Positions 8,808 through 17,557 of a stretch of 20,148 nt of DNA are shown piece after piece. The translations under genes and the position numbers were made by a program. Location of the stretch: NCBI GenBank assembly GCA_001969505.1, contig LSSK01001467.1, positions 1 to 20,148 of the forward strand, given 5' to 3'. Source of the stretch: Zancudomyces culisetae. Lineage: Eukaryota; Kickxellomycota; Harpellomycetes; Harpellales; Legeriomycetaceae. Within the stretch, counting starts at the first letter, position 1; each line of letters opens with the position of its first letter. The notes under the pieces are model-generated. The model did not search any database. It worked only from the letters and a program-made list of their open reading frames with translations, and was not told the origin of the DNA.

Positions 8808-10230
8808 ATTACTCAAATTACCAAATAATATATACGAACCTAAATTCTTTAATTGTTTTAAACAGTAATAAAATATATATATTGATTATATCTTGTAGCG
8901 GCCAATTTACTATTTTTCTTATTGGGTGATCCAAATTTTTAATCTACGAAAAAGCTTTTTTTGAAAAAGTCCCAAACAAAAACTGATATAGATATAACCA
9001 CACCTCCATTAGCATATCTTCACATTGCTTGTACTTTTCTCTTAAAACAACTGAGAAGGAGGACATTGAATAGCTAGCATAAAAAATGTATAGCAAATAG
9101 AGATGCTCGTAATAATCAATATTGCATTTCTCTAACTTTAGCTTTTTTGTGTATTTTGATTTGGGCTCTGGGGCTAATTCCAGAGCAAGGCTTTAAAATT
9201 AGCGGGTCTAGCCATAACTTTGAAATAAAACTGGACTGGTTATAAACCATTTTAATTATCAGTGTGCCGTTAATATTTTGGAATACCTAATGATTCCAAA
9301 TCGATAATACTGGATTTATTCAGGCCAGTTAAAGAGATAAATAAAATCCACTAGATTATTAGACCTAGGCTAGTACTTACACATCCAACAACTCCGATAT
9401 GAGTTCATGAGTAATAGACGTTGAGATTCAGGTTGAATTAATTATAACTTGGTTCAAAAAAGCTGGTCATTGTAATTGTATTTTATTTTCCTTAAAATAG
9501 TTATTAAGTTTCAACGATATACCCAAACTTTTGAAGCTAAGGCAGCAATGAAGTTTCACGAAAATGGTCACCGAAATACTAGGTCCTTGTTATTATCGAA
9601 AATGTTCTTGGCTCTTTTAGTTGATCGTATTATAAACCAGTAGATTTTTTTTAAAAAAAATAGCATGAATTGGCTAGACTGTTGTCCATTTCAAAGTTAA
9701 TATACTTCTTGATCTACAAATTTGCAGTTCCAAATATAATTGCTACAAGAGAATGGATACAACTCTGGCAAATGGAATTACAATTATTATCTTTTAAAAC
9801 CACTATTTACACTATAAAGGAGTTTGTCTCCCTCTATTTTTTACTCTCTGCCAGTGAAACTTCAGTTAGTGTCTCGCCAATACACAAAATTGATAAACGT
9901 AGATCTATTCAACTACACCAGCTTCAAATAAGAACCAAGTCTAGAGTATTGTGACTTCTAATTACCCACACAGCAACAAAGATGTACAATTGCTAGAATT
10001 TAAAAGTGGGTTTATTCAATTAAGCTAGATGTATGATTATATAACAGAATAATAATAATATTGTGTTATTGATACTATTCTAGACCACAATAATGATATA
10101 CAAAGCCTCCTCCAAAAAACAATTTACTAATGTATTACAACGTATACAAACTATTGAGTGGTATTCACATTATCTTGTGTATTAGTGTATTAACAATGTG
10201 AATAGTAAAACTAACTCAACTCCCTCAAAA
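8808..10230. other. 1.4-kb region without a confident gene
   Basis: The longest open stretches are about 80 codons on the minus strand ending at the TAG at 8946-8944 (contains NIDYYEHLYLLYIF), an overlapping minus-strand frame near 9295-9120, and about 94 codons on the plus strand ending near 9954. Such lengths are expected by chance in DNA this AT-rich. The first has a faint resemblance to the YYE-x-LY segment of Nup160/Nup120, which I do not consider proof. A degenerate or intron-split gene cannot be excluded. Confidence 0.35.
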
Positions 10231-10348
10231 GTATATAAGAGTAGGTTTTTACCACATAATTTAAACAAAACACGACATCATTTCAACCAGGAAAAAAAAC
10301 AAACAGACCAAAAACAAAACAAACCAAACCTAACCACAAATAGCCAAA
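10231..10348 (+). promoter_or_regulatory. TATA box and A/C-rich leader of the small secreted protein
   Basis: GTATATAAGA at 10231-10240 is a canonical TATA about 110 bp before the ATG. The stretch 10298-10348 is almost free of T, rich in AAAC/ACC, and ends with AAAATG, a typical unstructured leader of a highly expressed fungal gene. Confidence 0.6.
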
Positions 10349-10903
10349 ATGTTCAAATCAGTATTAGTCAGTGCCTTGCTCCTAGGTTCAACCATGGCCA
10401 GTGCAGCAAAACTAAACAATGCCCAGCAGGAATACAACAATGAACTTGCCGATTCCGAATACAACAACGATCTTGCTAATGCTGAATACAACAACGACCT
10501 AGCTGATTCTGAATACAACAATGACCTAGCCGATTCTGAATACAATAACGATATGTCTGGTTGTGAATTCAATGATATGCGTGGTCGCGGCCGTGGTGGA
10601 CGCAAGGCCAAGAGAACAAGTGTTAGATTGTACAAGACTGCCAACTTTAGCCAAAAAATCAGCAAGCGCAGCGTCAGACGCGGAAAGTGCTACAACACTG
10701 ATGAATTCGCATCAATCAAGCTCGGAAAGAAGAGTGGATTGACCAAGCCAGGAAAGGGTGTTATTGTGGTCTGTGCTGGAAAGGATTGTACAGGAAAATG
10801 CCAAGTGGTCCGTAGATCATCATCCAAGACCATCGCCAATGTAGCTGATGTTCTTGGAGGAAACGCAGTTTCATTTGCTTGGCTCAAGGTCAAGAGAACC
10901 TAA
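10349..10903 (+). CDS. Secreted pre-pro-protein: acidic 9-residue repeats plus basic Cys domain, 184 aa
   Basis: Single exon with a strong context: TATA box, unstructured leader and one clear ATG. Residues 1-20 form a signal peptide (MFKS, hydrophobic core, MASA-A). Residues 28-72 hold five tandem copies of a 9-residue unit, E-Y-N-N-[DE]-L-A-[DN]-[SA], the last degenerating to DMSGC. A Gly/Arg stretch and K-A-K-R at 86-89 follow, a good Kex2-type site. The remaining 95 residues are strongly basic, with Cys at 114, 142, 147 and 151; the VRLYKTANFSQK... and V-VVCAGKDCTGKC pattern loosely recalls beta/gamma-crystallin-like secreted fungal domains. That fold assignment is tentative and the function unknown. 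The acidic segment could hold the basic domain inactive until cleavage. The neighbour on the right is another secreted repeat protein, tail to tail. Confidence 0.85.
   Translation: MFKSVLVSALLLGSTMASAAKLNNAQQEYNNELADSEYNNDLANAEYNNDLADSEYNNDLADSEYNNDMSGCEFNDMRGRGRGGRKAKRTSVRLYKTANFSQKISKRSVRRGKCYNTDEFASIKLGKKSGLTKPGKGVIVVCAGKDCTGKCQVVRRSSSKTIANVADVLGGNAVSFAWLKVKRT
10430..10564 (+). repeat. Five tandem 27-bp coding repeats
   Basis: Units start at 10430, 10457, 10484, 10511 and 10538, each beginning GAATACAA[CT]AA. Units 3 and 4 encode identical residues but differ at silent sites (GAC-CTA-GCT versus GAC-CTA-GCC). The last unit is degenerate, and a half-unit (EFND) follows. Confidence 0.9.
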
Positions 10904-12166
10904 TTTCTAGGTTTTAGATTTTCATCCTATTAAATAGAACATTAACTGCATGGATTTTTATTTCAACTTTCATTCTTTTAAAAAACATGAAGAGGCAATT
11001 TTATAATAAAATCATTTTAACAATCAACTGTGATCAGTATATATTCGAAAAGAGTTCAAAGTAAAGCCAAGCGAATATACTATCCGTTCAAAGAAAAATA
11101 ACTAGAAAAAAGCACTTAGACTAATACTTTTTAGATATTATTTAGAATAGACCTGTGACATATTTAGCTCCGCAGTTAATGAAATATCATAGAAACAAGG
11201 TCTGGTTGCTAACCCTGGGATATGTTGAATTTATCCACACAAAGGATAAAAAAATCCAGCAATATTAACTGTGCTCAAATTCCTGATAGATAGGTCAAAA
11301 TCAGATTAGAAAGCACATATTGAGATTGGAGTTTAGAACTTGGCTGTGTAAATACATGTGTTTTATTGGCTTGATACCATATTTGTCTCCAGTTCACGAT
11401 ATCTCAATTGAAGATAGTGCGCTTCAGAGATGTATAACATTTAACACAAAACCCACATTCTAGTACTAGTGTGACTAATTTGTTACAAAATTAAAGATCA
11501 AACCCGGCTTTTGATTGTATTTTTTATTATAAAAGATAGCTATAGTTGGAAAAGTTTATCATTTTTTTGACAAATACAAAGAAAGTGTAAGAATGAATTT
11601 AGTGAAAGATTTTTTTTATAGATTTAATGAGCTATTAGCAGGTTGTTATGGATATTTCGAGTTATGCTGATATATAAATTCTCGCTTATTGTTGCATAAT
11701 ATGAGTTCGTAAACGAGCCAAGCATTATTATTTTTGTATTGAATACGTTTGTAGACAGTTAAACTGCAAATTGTGGCTCAATGTCTGAATTGGGCAAAAT
11801 TAATCTTCTTTGGTTAATGTCTATAAAAATAAACGCAATACAACCAAATTTGATTTAGTAGACGTAGGTAAACAGAAAATATACTAAAAAACAATAAGGT
11901 GAAATTAATACCAAGACGAGATGAATGTCGAGTAAATTTTCACTTACGATATAGTATTTTTATGTGACTCCAATACCAATACGATAAGATATTTTATACG
12001 TGGGGTGTAGGTTTCGAAATAGTGGATAGTTTGTTGAGGTTGTGACAATTTACACCAATTGGTATTTGTAGTTGTTACAATATATAAAAGAGATATCTGG
12101 TAATAAACAGTTAGTTTCTTTTGTGGTATAGAAAAAAAGTCATGAATAGAGGTAATGAAATTGCTT
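10904..12166. other. 1.26-kb intergenic region between two tail-to-tail secreted-protein genes
   Basis: AT-rich with no coding stretch I can support, no tRNA-like B box and no long repeat. It starts with the 3' region of the upstream gene (TTAAATAGAAC near 10929, TATAATAAAA near 11004) and ends with the 3' region of the minus-strand repeat gene. Confidence 0.5.
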
Positions 12167-15100
12167 TTAAGGTAGAATATTAGTTATTGTAAGTATATTT
12201 GTTAGAGTTGAGGTGATGGTAAGGAGGTTAGTTATTGTTGAGGTGATTGTGAGGAGATTGGTTAGCGTTGAGGTAACGGTGAGTATATTAGTACTTGTTG
12301 CAGTTAGTGTATTTGTAATTGTAAGGAGGTCAGTTAGTGTATTTGTAATAGTCAATGGATTAGTTATGGTTGAAGTGATAGTAAGGAGGTCAGTTAGTGT
12401 ATTTGTAATAGTCAATGGATTAGTGATAGTTGAAGTGATAGTAAGGAGGTCAGTTAGTGTATTTGTAATGGTCAGTGGATTAGTGATAGTTGAAGTGATA
12501 GTAAGGAGGTCAGTTAGTGTATTTGTAATAGTAAACGGATCAGTTACAGTTAAGCTAATTGTAATAAGATCAGTTACAGTTACGCTAGCAGTAGCAAGAT
12601 CAGTTACAGTTAAGCTAATAGTAATGAGATCAGTTAAGCTTGAAGTGATAGTGAGGAGATCAGTTAGTGTTGATGTAATTGTAAGTGGATTAGTAATTGT
12701 GGAAGTGATAGTCAGAAGATCGGTTAGTGTGTTTGTAATGGTCAATGGTACAGTTAGAGTATTTGTAATGGTAAGGAGGTCAGTTAAGCTTGAAGTGATA
12801 GTGAGGAGATCAGTTAGTGTTGAGGTAATCGTAAGTGGCTCAGTTAGTGTTGAAGTAATAGTCAGAAGATCGGTTAAGCTTGAGGTGATAGTTAAGAGAT
12901 CAGTTAGTGTTGACGTGATAGTAAGTGGATTAGTAATTGTTACGCTAACGGTAATAAGATCAGTTACAGTTACGCTAGCAGTAGCAAGATCAGTTACAGT
13001 TAAGCTAATAGTAATGAGATCAGTTAAGCTTGAAGTGATAGTGAGGAGATCAGTTAGTGTTGATGTAATTGTAAGTGGATTAGTAATTGTGGAAGTGATA
13101 GTCAGAAGATCGGTTAGTGTGTTTGTAATGGTCAATGGTACAGTTAGAGTATTTGTAATGGTAAGGAGGTCAGTTAAGCTTGAAGTGATAGTGAGGAGAT
13201 CAGTTAGTGTTGAGGTAATCGTAAGTGGCTCAGTTAGTGTTGAAGTAATAGTCAGAAGATCGGTTAAGCTTGAGGTGATAGTTAAGAGATCAGTTAGTGT
13301 TGACGTGATAGTAAGTGGATTAGTAATTGTTACGCTAACGGTAATAATATCAGTTACAGTTACGCTAGCAGTAGCAAGATCAGTTACAGTTAAGCTAATA
13401 GTAATGAGATCAGTTAAGCTTGAAGTGATAGTTAAGAGATCAGTTAGTGTTGATGTAATTGTAAGTGGATTAGTAATTGTGGAAGTGATAGTCAGAAGAT
13501 CGGTTAGTGTGTTTGTAATGGTCAATGGTACAGTTAGAGTATTTGTAATGGTAAGGAGGTCAGTTAAGCTTGAGGTGATAGTGAGGAGATCAGTTAGTGT
13601 TGAGGTTATCGTAAGTGGCTCAGTTAGTGTTGAAGTAATAGTCAGAAGATCGGTTAAGCTTGAGGTGATAGTTAAGAGATCAGTTAGTGTAGAGGTAACT
13701 GTAAGTGGATTAGTAATTGTTACGCTAACGGTAATAAGATCAGTTACAGTTACGCTAGCAGTAGCAAGATCAGTTACAGTTAAGCTAATAGTAATGAGAT
13801 CAGTTAAGCTTGAAGTGATAGTTAAGAGATCAGTTAGTGTTGATGTAATTGTAAGTGGATTAGTAATTGTGGAAGTAATAGTGAGGAAATCAGTTAGTGT
13901 TGAAGTGATGGTAAGGAGGTCAGTTAGTGTTGATGTAATTGTAAGTGGCTGAGTCAATGTTGAGGTAATAGTCAGAATATCGGTTAAGCTTGAGGTAATA
14001 GTGAGGAGATCGGTTAGTGTTGATGTAATTGTAAGTGGCTGAGTCAATGTTGAGGTAATAGTCAGAATATCGGTTAAGCTTGAGGTGATAGTGAGGAGAT
14101 CGGTTAGTGTTGATGTAATTGTTAATGGATCGGTGATTGTGGAAGTAATAGTGAGGAAATCAGTTAGTGTTGAAGTGATGGTAAGGAGGTCAGTTACAGT
14201 CAAGGTAACAGTGAGAGACTCAGTACCTGTTACTGTTTCTGTTACTGTGGTAGAACCAGAGCCGGTCTCCGTTACAGTTTCTGTTACTGTAGCAGTTGCT
14301 GTAGCAGAACCAGAGCTAGTTTCTGTTACAGTCTCTGTTACAGTTGCTGTTGCTGTGGCAGAACCAGATACGGTTTCTGTTATAGTTTCGGTCTCGGTCG
14401 CAGTTTCAGTAAACGATTGTGTCTCAGTTACTGTAGTAGAAGCAGTGCCAGTGCCAGATGCAGTTTCGGTTACGGTCTGAGTTTCAGTCTCAGTTACTGT
14501 GACGGTAACTGAACCAGTGTCAGAGCCAGTGCCAGATACAGAGCTACAATCAGTTTCAGTTACAGTTTCGGTTACGGTCTGAGTTTCAGTCTCAGTTTCA
14601 GTTACTGTAACAGAGCCAGAGCCAGAGCCAGATAAAGTTTCAGTTACGGTCTCAGTCTCGGTAAACGACTCGGTCTCAGTAAAGGATTCAGTTTCAGTTA
14701 CTGTAGCAGAACCGGTGCCAGTTACGGTTTCAGTCTCGGTAAACGATTGAGTTTCGGTAAACGATTTAGTTTCGGTAAATGATTTAGTTTCGGTAAATGA
14801 TTGAGTCTCAGTTACTGTGACAGTTTCAGAACCAGTACCAGAGTCGGTTACAGTCTCTGTTACGGTGGAATTTTGCGTACTAGTTACAATTACCGTAGAA
14901 ATAATAGTTTTAACCTCATACCCTTTGTATGAGCTACTATAATTTGCTTTATCTGAATTTGTGTTGTATGGTGCGTGTGATCGAGGTATAGCTGATTTTT
15001 TGTACAATCTAGCCATTAGTTTATTGAAGATATTGCCCTCAGAATTTGCTTCATTGCTGTTTGAGCGACCCATCATTTTGATTCTGTGTACTGAGTTATT

Positions 15101-15700
15101 GAGTTTCGGTTTACACAACCCATCATTACACATTTTGCCATTTAGTGTACATATACATACTGAACACCCGTGTGTAGGGTAAAAACTACCATTTCCAAAT
15201 GTATCCACGCACTCTCTATGCATTTCTATGTTTGCACTTGTAAACTCCAGCTTCAGTCTATCAGCGTCTGACGAGTTATTATCATCCTGTTTGATAATAT
15301 CCAGCAATTCAGAAGAGTTACTAACGCTTTGAGTAGTGCATTTGGATCCTTCTAGTGTACATATGCAACTTGATGACCCATCTGCTGCTGTAAACACATC
15401 GTATCCGTTTTTGGCAACGCAGTTGTTGTAAGATTCCCACTTTTTTGCTTCACTGTAGCTCAGTGCGGAGTCATCTGCCATATCTGAAGGATCACACAGG
15501 GCAAACCTGTTACATTCAAGCTTTTCATCGTTGCATTTGCATTTCGAACAGCCGCTATCCAAATAGAACACTTTATTTCCGTATACCTTTGTGCAGTTTT
15601 CTGAGAACTGTGTATCACTATTGGAAATAGGATTGGAGTTTACCCCAACGAGGGATGTAAGTATACATATAGCTATGTATATTTTTTTTGAAGAAATCAT
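12167..15700 (-). CDS. Giant secreted Thr-rich repeat protein with three Cys-rich modules, 1177 aa
   Basis: Starts MISSKKIYIAICILTSLVG, a clear signal peptide. Three Cys modules follow at about residues 36-69, 94-121 and 164-196. Modules 1 and 3 share C-x14-C-x2-C-x-C-x6-C-x4/5-C with Gly before the second Cys, similar in spacing to pacifast/VWC-type inhibitor modules. From about residue 270 to the end the chain is Thr/Ser-rich: first T-V-T-E-T and S-F-T-E-T repeats, then some 70 ten-residue units of the type L-T-D-L-L-T-I-T-S-T. Such stalks are heavily O-glycosylated in fungal wall and adhesin proteins. No hydrophobic GPI-signal tail is seen; the chain ends NILTITNILP, so a missed 3' exon or free secretion is possible. 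No intron was needed. A TATA-like TATATATTT lies about 90 bp upstream (15784-15795). Role inferred: extracellular, perhaps adhesion or protease inhibition. Confidence 0.82.
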   Translation of the reverse strand: MISSKKIYIAICILTSLVGVNSNPISNSDTQFSENCTKVYGNKVFYLDSGCSKCKCNDEKLECNRFALCDPSDMADDSALSYSEAKKWESYNNCVAKNGYDVFTAADGSSSCICTLEGSKCTTQSVSNSSELLDIIKQDDNNSSDADRLKLEFTSANIEMHRECVDTFGNGSFYPTHGCSVCICTLNGKMCNDGLCKPKLNNSVHRIKMMGRSNSNEANSEGNIFNKLMARLYKKSAIPRSHAPYNTNSDKANYSSSYKGYEVKTIISTVIVTSTQNSTVTETVTDSGTGSETVTVTETQSFTETKSFTETKSFTETQSFTETETVTGTGSATVTETESFTETESFTETETVTETLSGSGSGSVTVTETETETQTVTETVTETDCSSVSGTGSDTGSVTVTVTETETQTVTETASGTGTASTTVTETQSFTETATETETITETVSGSATATATVTETVTETSSGSATATATVTETVTETGSGSTTVTETVTGTESLTVTLTVTDLLTITSTLTDFLTITSTITDPLTITSTLTDLLTITSSLTDILTITSTLTQPLTITSTLTDLLTITSSLTDILTITSTLTQPLTITSTLTDLLTITSTLTDFLTITSTITNPLTITSTLTDLLTITSSLTDLITISLTVTDLATASVTVTDLITVSVTITNPLTVTSTLTDLLTITSSLTDLLTITSTLTEPLTITSTLTDLLTITSSLTDLLTITNTLTVPLTITNTLTDLLTITSTITNPLTITSTLTDLLTITSSLTDLITISLTVTDLATASVTVTDIITVSVTITNPLTITSTLTDLLTITSSLTDLLTITSTLTEPLTITSTLTDLLTITSSLTDLLTITNTLTVPLTITNTLTDLLTITSTITNPLTITSTLTDLLTITSSLTDLITISLTVTDLATASVTVTDLITVSVTITNPLTITSTLTDLLTITSSLTDLLTITSTLTEPLTITSTLTDLLTITSSLTDLLTITNTLTVPLTITNTLTDLLTITSTITNPLTITSTLTDLLTITSSLTDLITISLTVTDLATASVTVTDLITISLTVTDPFTITNTLTDLLTITSTITNPLTITNTLTDLLTITSTITNPLTITNTLTDLLTITSTITNPLTITNTLTDLLTITNTLTATSTNILTVTSTLTNLLTITSTITNLLTITSTLTNILTITNILP
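12301..12540 (-). repeat. 60-bp tandem repeat at the 3' end of the Thr-rich array
   Basis: About four copies of a 60-bp block (two 30-bp units). The block GTAAGGAGGTCAGTTAGTGT recurs at 12322, 12382, 12442 and 12502. It is part of the same 30-bp-unit array but expanded separately. Confidence 0.85.
12571..13740 (-). repeat. Three tandem 390-bp higher-order repeats (13 x 30 bp) plus a partial fourth
   Basis: Near-identical copies start at 12571, 12961 and 13351; a partial fourth runs from 13741 to about 13890. The anchor block CAGTTACAGTTACGCTAGCA recurs at exactly these positions. Each copy contains thirteen 30-bp (10-residue) units in the same order, and copies differ by scattered substitutions without indels. 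Confidence 0.92.
13921..14130 (-). repeat. 90-bp tandem duplication in the Thr-rich array
   Basis: A block starting GTAAGTGGCTGAGTCAATGT at 13941 recurs at 14031, giving a 90-bp period (three 30-bp units). Confidence 0.85.
14200..14900 (-). repeat. TVTET / SFTET short-unit repeats
   Basis: The segment encodes irregular tandem V-T-E-T and S-F-T-E-T units with Gly/Ser/Ala spacers, a different unit from the downstream LTITST array. It marks a second, older low-complexity block between the Cys modules and the main array. Confidence 0.85.
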
Positions 15701-16569
15701 TTATTAATCCGATACGAACACTTTTTAATTTGAAAATGTTATTTATTCGATGTTGTAACTCCTAGAAGGGGGAAAACGGACCAAATATATAATAATTGGT
15801 AATGTGAATTATTATCTTAGTATCTAGTATAAAGATGGCTATTATGTATTAAACTTATACATATATATAACAGAGTCAATCAACGCACACACTGCATATT
15901 TACATTTCCCAGGGTAGCCTTTGTCGATCATAATGCTAGGAATATTTTTGAATACACGTGAAATGTATTAATAAGTAGAAATTTTCTGAGAATTGTTATA
16001 TTTATCAATATAGTAGACGTAGTATCATGGGTCTACAGAATGATAATTGAAGTTCGAAGTGCTAGTTAATTTTGTGACAGTTTCTAATTACAAATTACTC
16101 TGAAGGTTTAAATCGTTTTAACCCACAAACGTTAACATCATGAACATTTAACTCAACAAACAATTAGATTGAAATGGTTTTAGGATTTCCCAATCATAAA
16201 ATATGAGAGTGACCTTTTTAAGATCATAATAAAAAGTGTTTGTCTTTTTCTTTACAATACCAATATTGGCCACCTTTATTGATCGTGATTGTTATCAGCA
16301 ATAGTTTTGGTTATCACATAAATTATTTCATGTAATAGAAAAAGAATAAAGCAGTGAATGTAGTTAATAACCCGATAAAGACTTCTTTTTTTTTGGTTTT
16401 AAGCTTTGCGTTATTTGTTGATTTTTTTGGATTGTTAGTCGTATTTTAGGTTGGGAAATAAATCATTCACCATGTGGTCACAGAAAAAAACGAACAATAA
16501 GCTTAAAAACTAAACTTATCTTACTCATCCCACCCCTACTTTACCCTTACGTCGAGCCACATGGAGTCG
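15701..16569. other. Upstream region of the Thr-rich protein gene; no gene seen
   Basis: AT-rich with TATA-like tracts at 15784-15795 and 15858-15871. No open frame worth reporting and no RNA gene recognised. Confidence 0.45.
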
Positions 16570-16853
16570 CTATACTCGCGCGATAATGTGTTCAAGCTCT
16601 GACAACCATTGTTTGAAATCTATTTTCCTGCTGTGTCTGGAACATTTGACGAATTGCTCTTACAAATACAAAAAAAAACCATCTTACATTCTGAACATTG
16701 TGCTTGAATCTGGTCCTAAATGACTTTTTCCTAAAGCACATTTTTTGCTCACACATTAAAAAGTGGCTTGGGAAATAGTGATTTTAGGGTCGCGATATGT
16801 GCGTTTTTAATGAGATTAATACCTCTAAGCTGTGGTAAAAGCAAGGTAGACAT
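16570..16853 (-). CDS. Possible small spliced gene, about 53 aa, unidentified
   Basis: An ATG at 16853 opens a frame starting MSTLLLPQLRGINLI, with a basic, acid-free, mitochondrial-presequence-like character. A GTGAGC donor at 16752 and an ACACAG acceptor at 16632-16631 join in phase to a second exon (16630-16570) ending KQWLSELEHIIARV and a TAG. The segment is noticeably less AT-rich than its surroundings, and the join preserves frame. Other splice choices with the same exon 1 are possible, and no family was recognised. This is a weak, model-dependent call. Confidence 0.3.
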
Positions 16854-17557
16854 TTTCCAAGTGACTATTAATGGCAAGCGGAAATTTGCTGACACCAATA
16901 CAAAGTTCCGAAAAAGTTTTAAATATCAATTATAATTTTTTTAGGATAAATCAGTGCAATACTGTTTAGAAAGTGGGATACTTTAAAAGTACTATTCAGT
17001 TTGTAAAAAAGTAGCAATACGCATGCTAAAAACACTCGGAAAAATAAGGAAACACTATAATAGCATTTACGATTTGGGTGAAAATGTAGAATTGCAACAG
17101 AATTGAAGTATAGTTGATAGTTGAGAACAAACACAAACCACACAACCCATTTTAATATATTATTATGATATCAGTGCATTATATGGTGGTGTAGCTAATT
17201 AATTGTCTTATGTGTGAATATTTTAGTTTTTGTGGCACCCACAGAGGCGTTTATTAGCTGAATTTCAACTATAGTAAAACATTTCTTCCATGGTTTTTTT
17301 GTAAAATTAATATACATGTAAAGCATAAATATGGTTCACCTACGAAAATATTTGTAGTTGGATTAGCCAAATAATCGAATTGTCCCCATTGGGAACTCTT
17401 TTAACACCAACTGGTAAACTGTTATTTTTAGGGTAATAAAAAAATGTAATGGGTTGGTTTACTGTATGGTTTACCAAATAGGGGGAAAGATTGGGAGATA
17501 TGAAGTGAATGAGTAAAAGAATGAAATGGTGAGGGAAAAACTGAATAATAGTAATCG
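16854..17557. other. Intergenic, no confident gene
   Basis: Contains only AT-driven open frames of up to about 75 codons on the minus strand, rich in Phe, Tyr, Ile and Leu, with no conserved feature. Confidence 0.4.

Noticed and set aside
8944-9190. 80-codon minus-strand open stretch with a YYE-x-LY segment recalling Nup160/Nup120
   Set aside because: The similarity is a few residues, a competing frame overlaps it, no matching neighbouring exons were found, and such lengths are expected by chance in this AT content.
9670-9954. 94-codon open stretch on the plus strand
   Set aside because: It has no ATG at its start, no recognisable motif and no convincing partner exons; it could at best be an unsupported exon.
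12213-13952. 579-codon open frame on the plus strand, antisense to the Thr-rich gene
   Set aside because: It is a shadow: 30-bp units with no antisense stop codon keep the reverse frame open. The product is a monotonous Val/Ser/Arg repeat without a signal peptide or independent start context.
12571-14130. CRISPR-like array
   Set aside because: Repeats are contiguous with no unique spacers, are in frame, and the host is eukaryotic.
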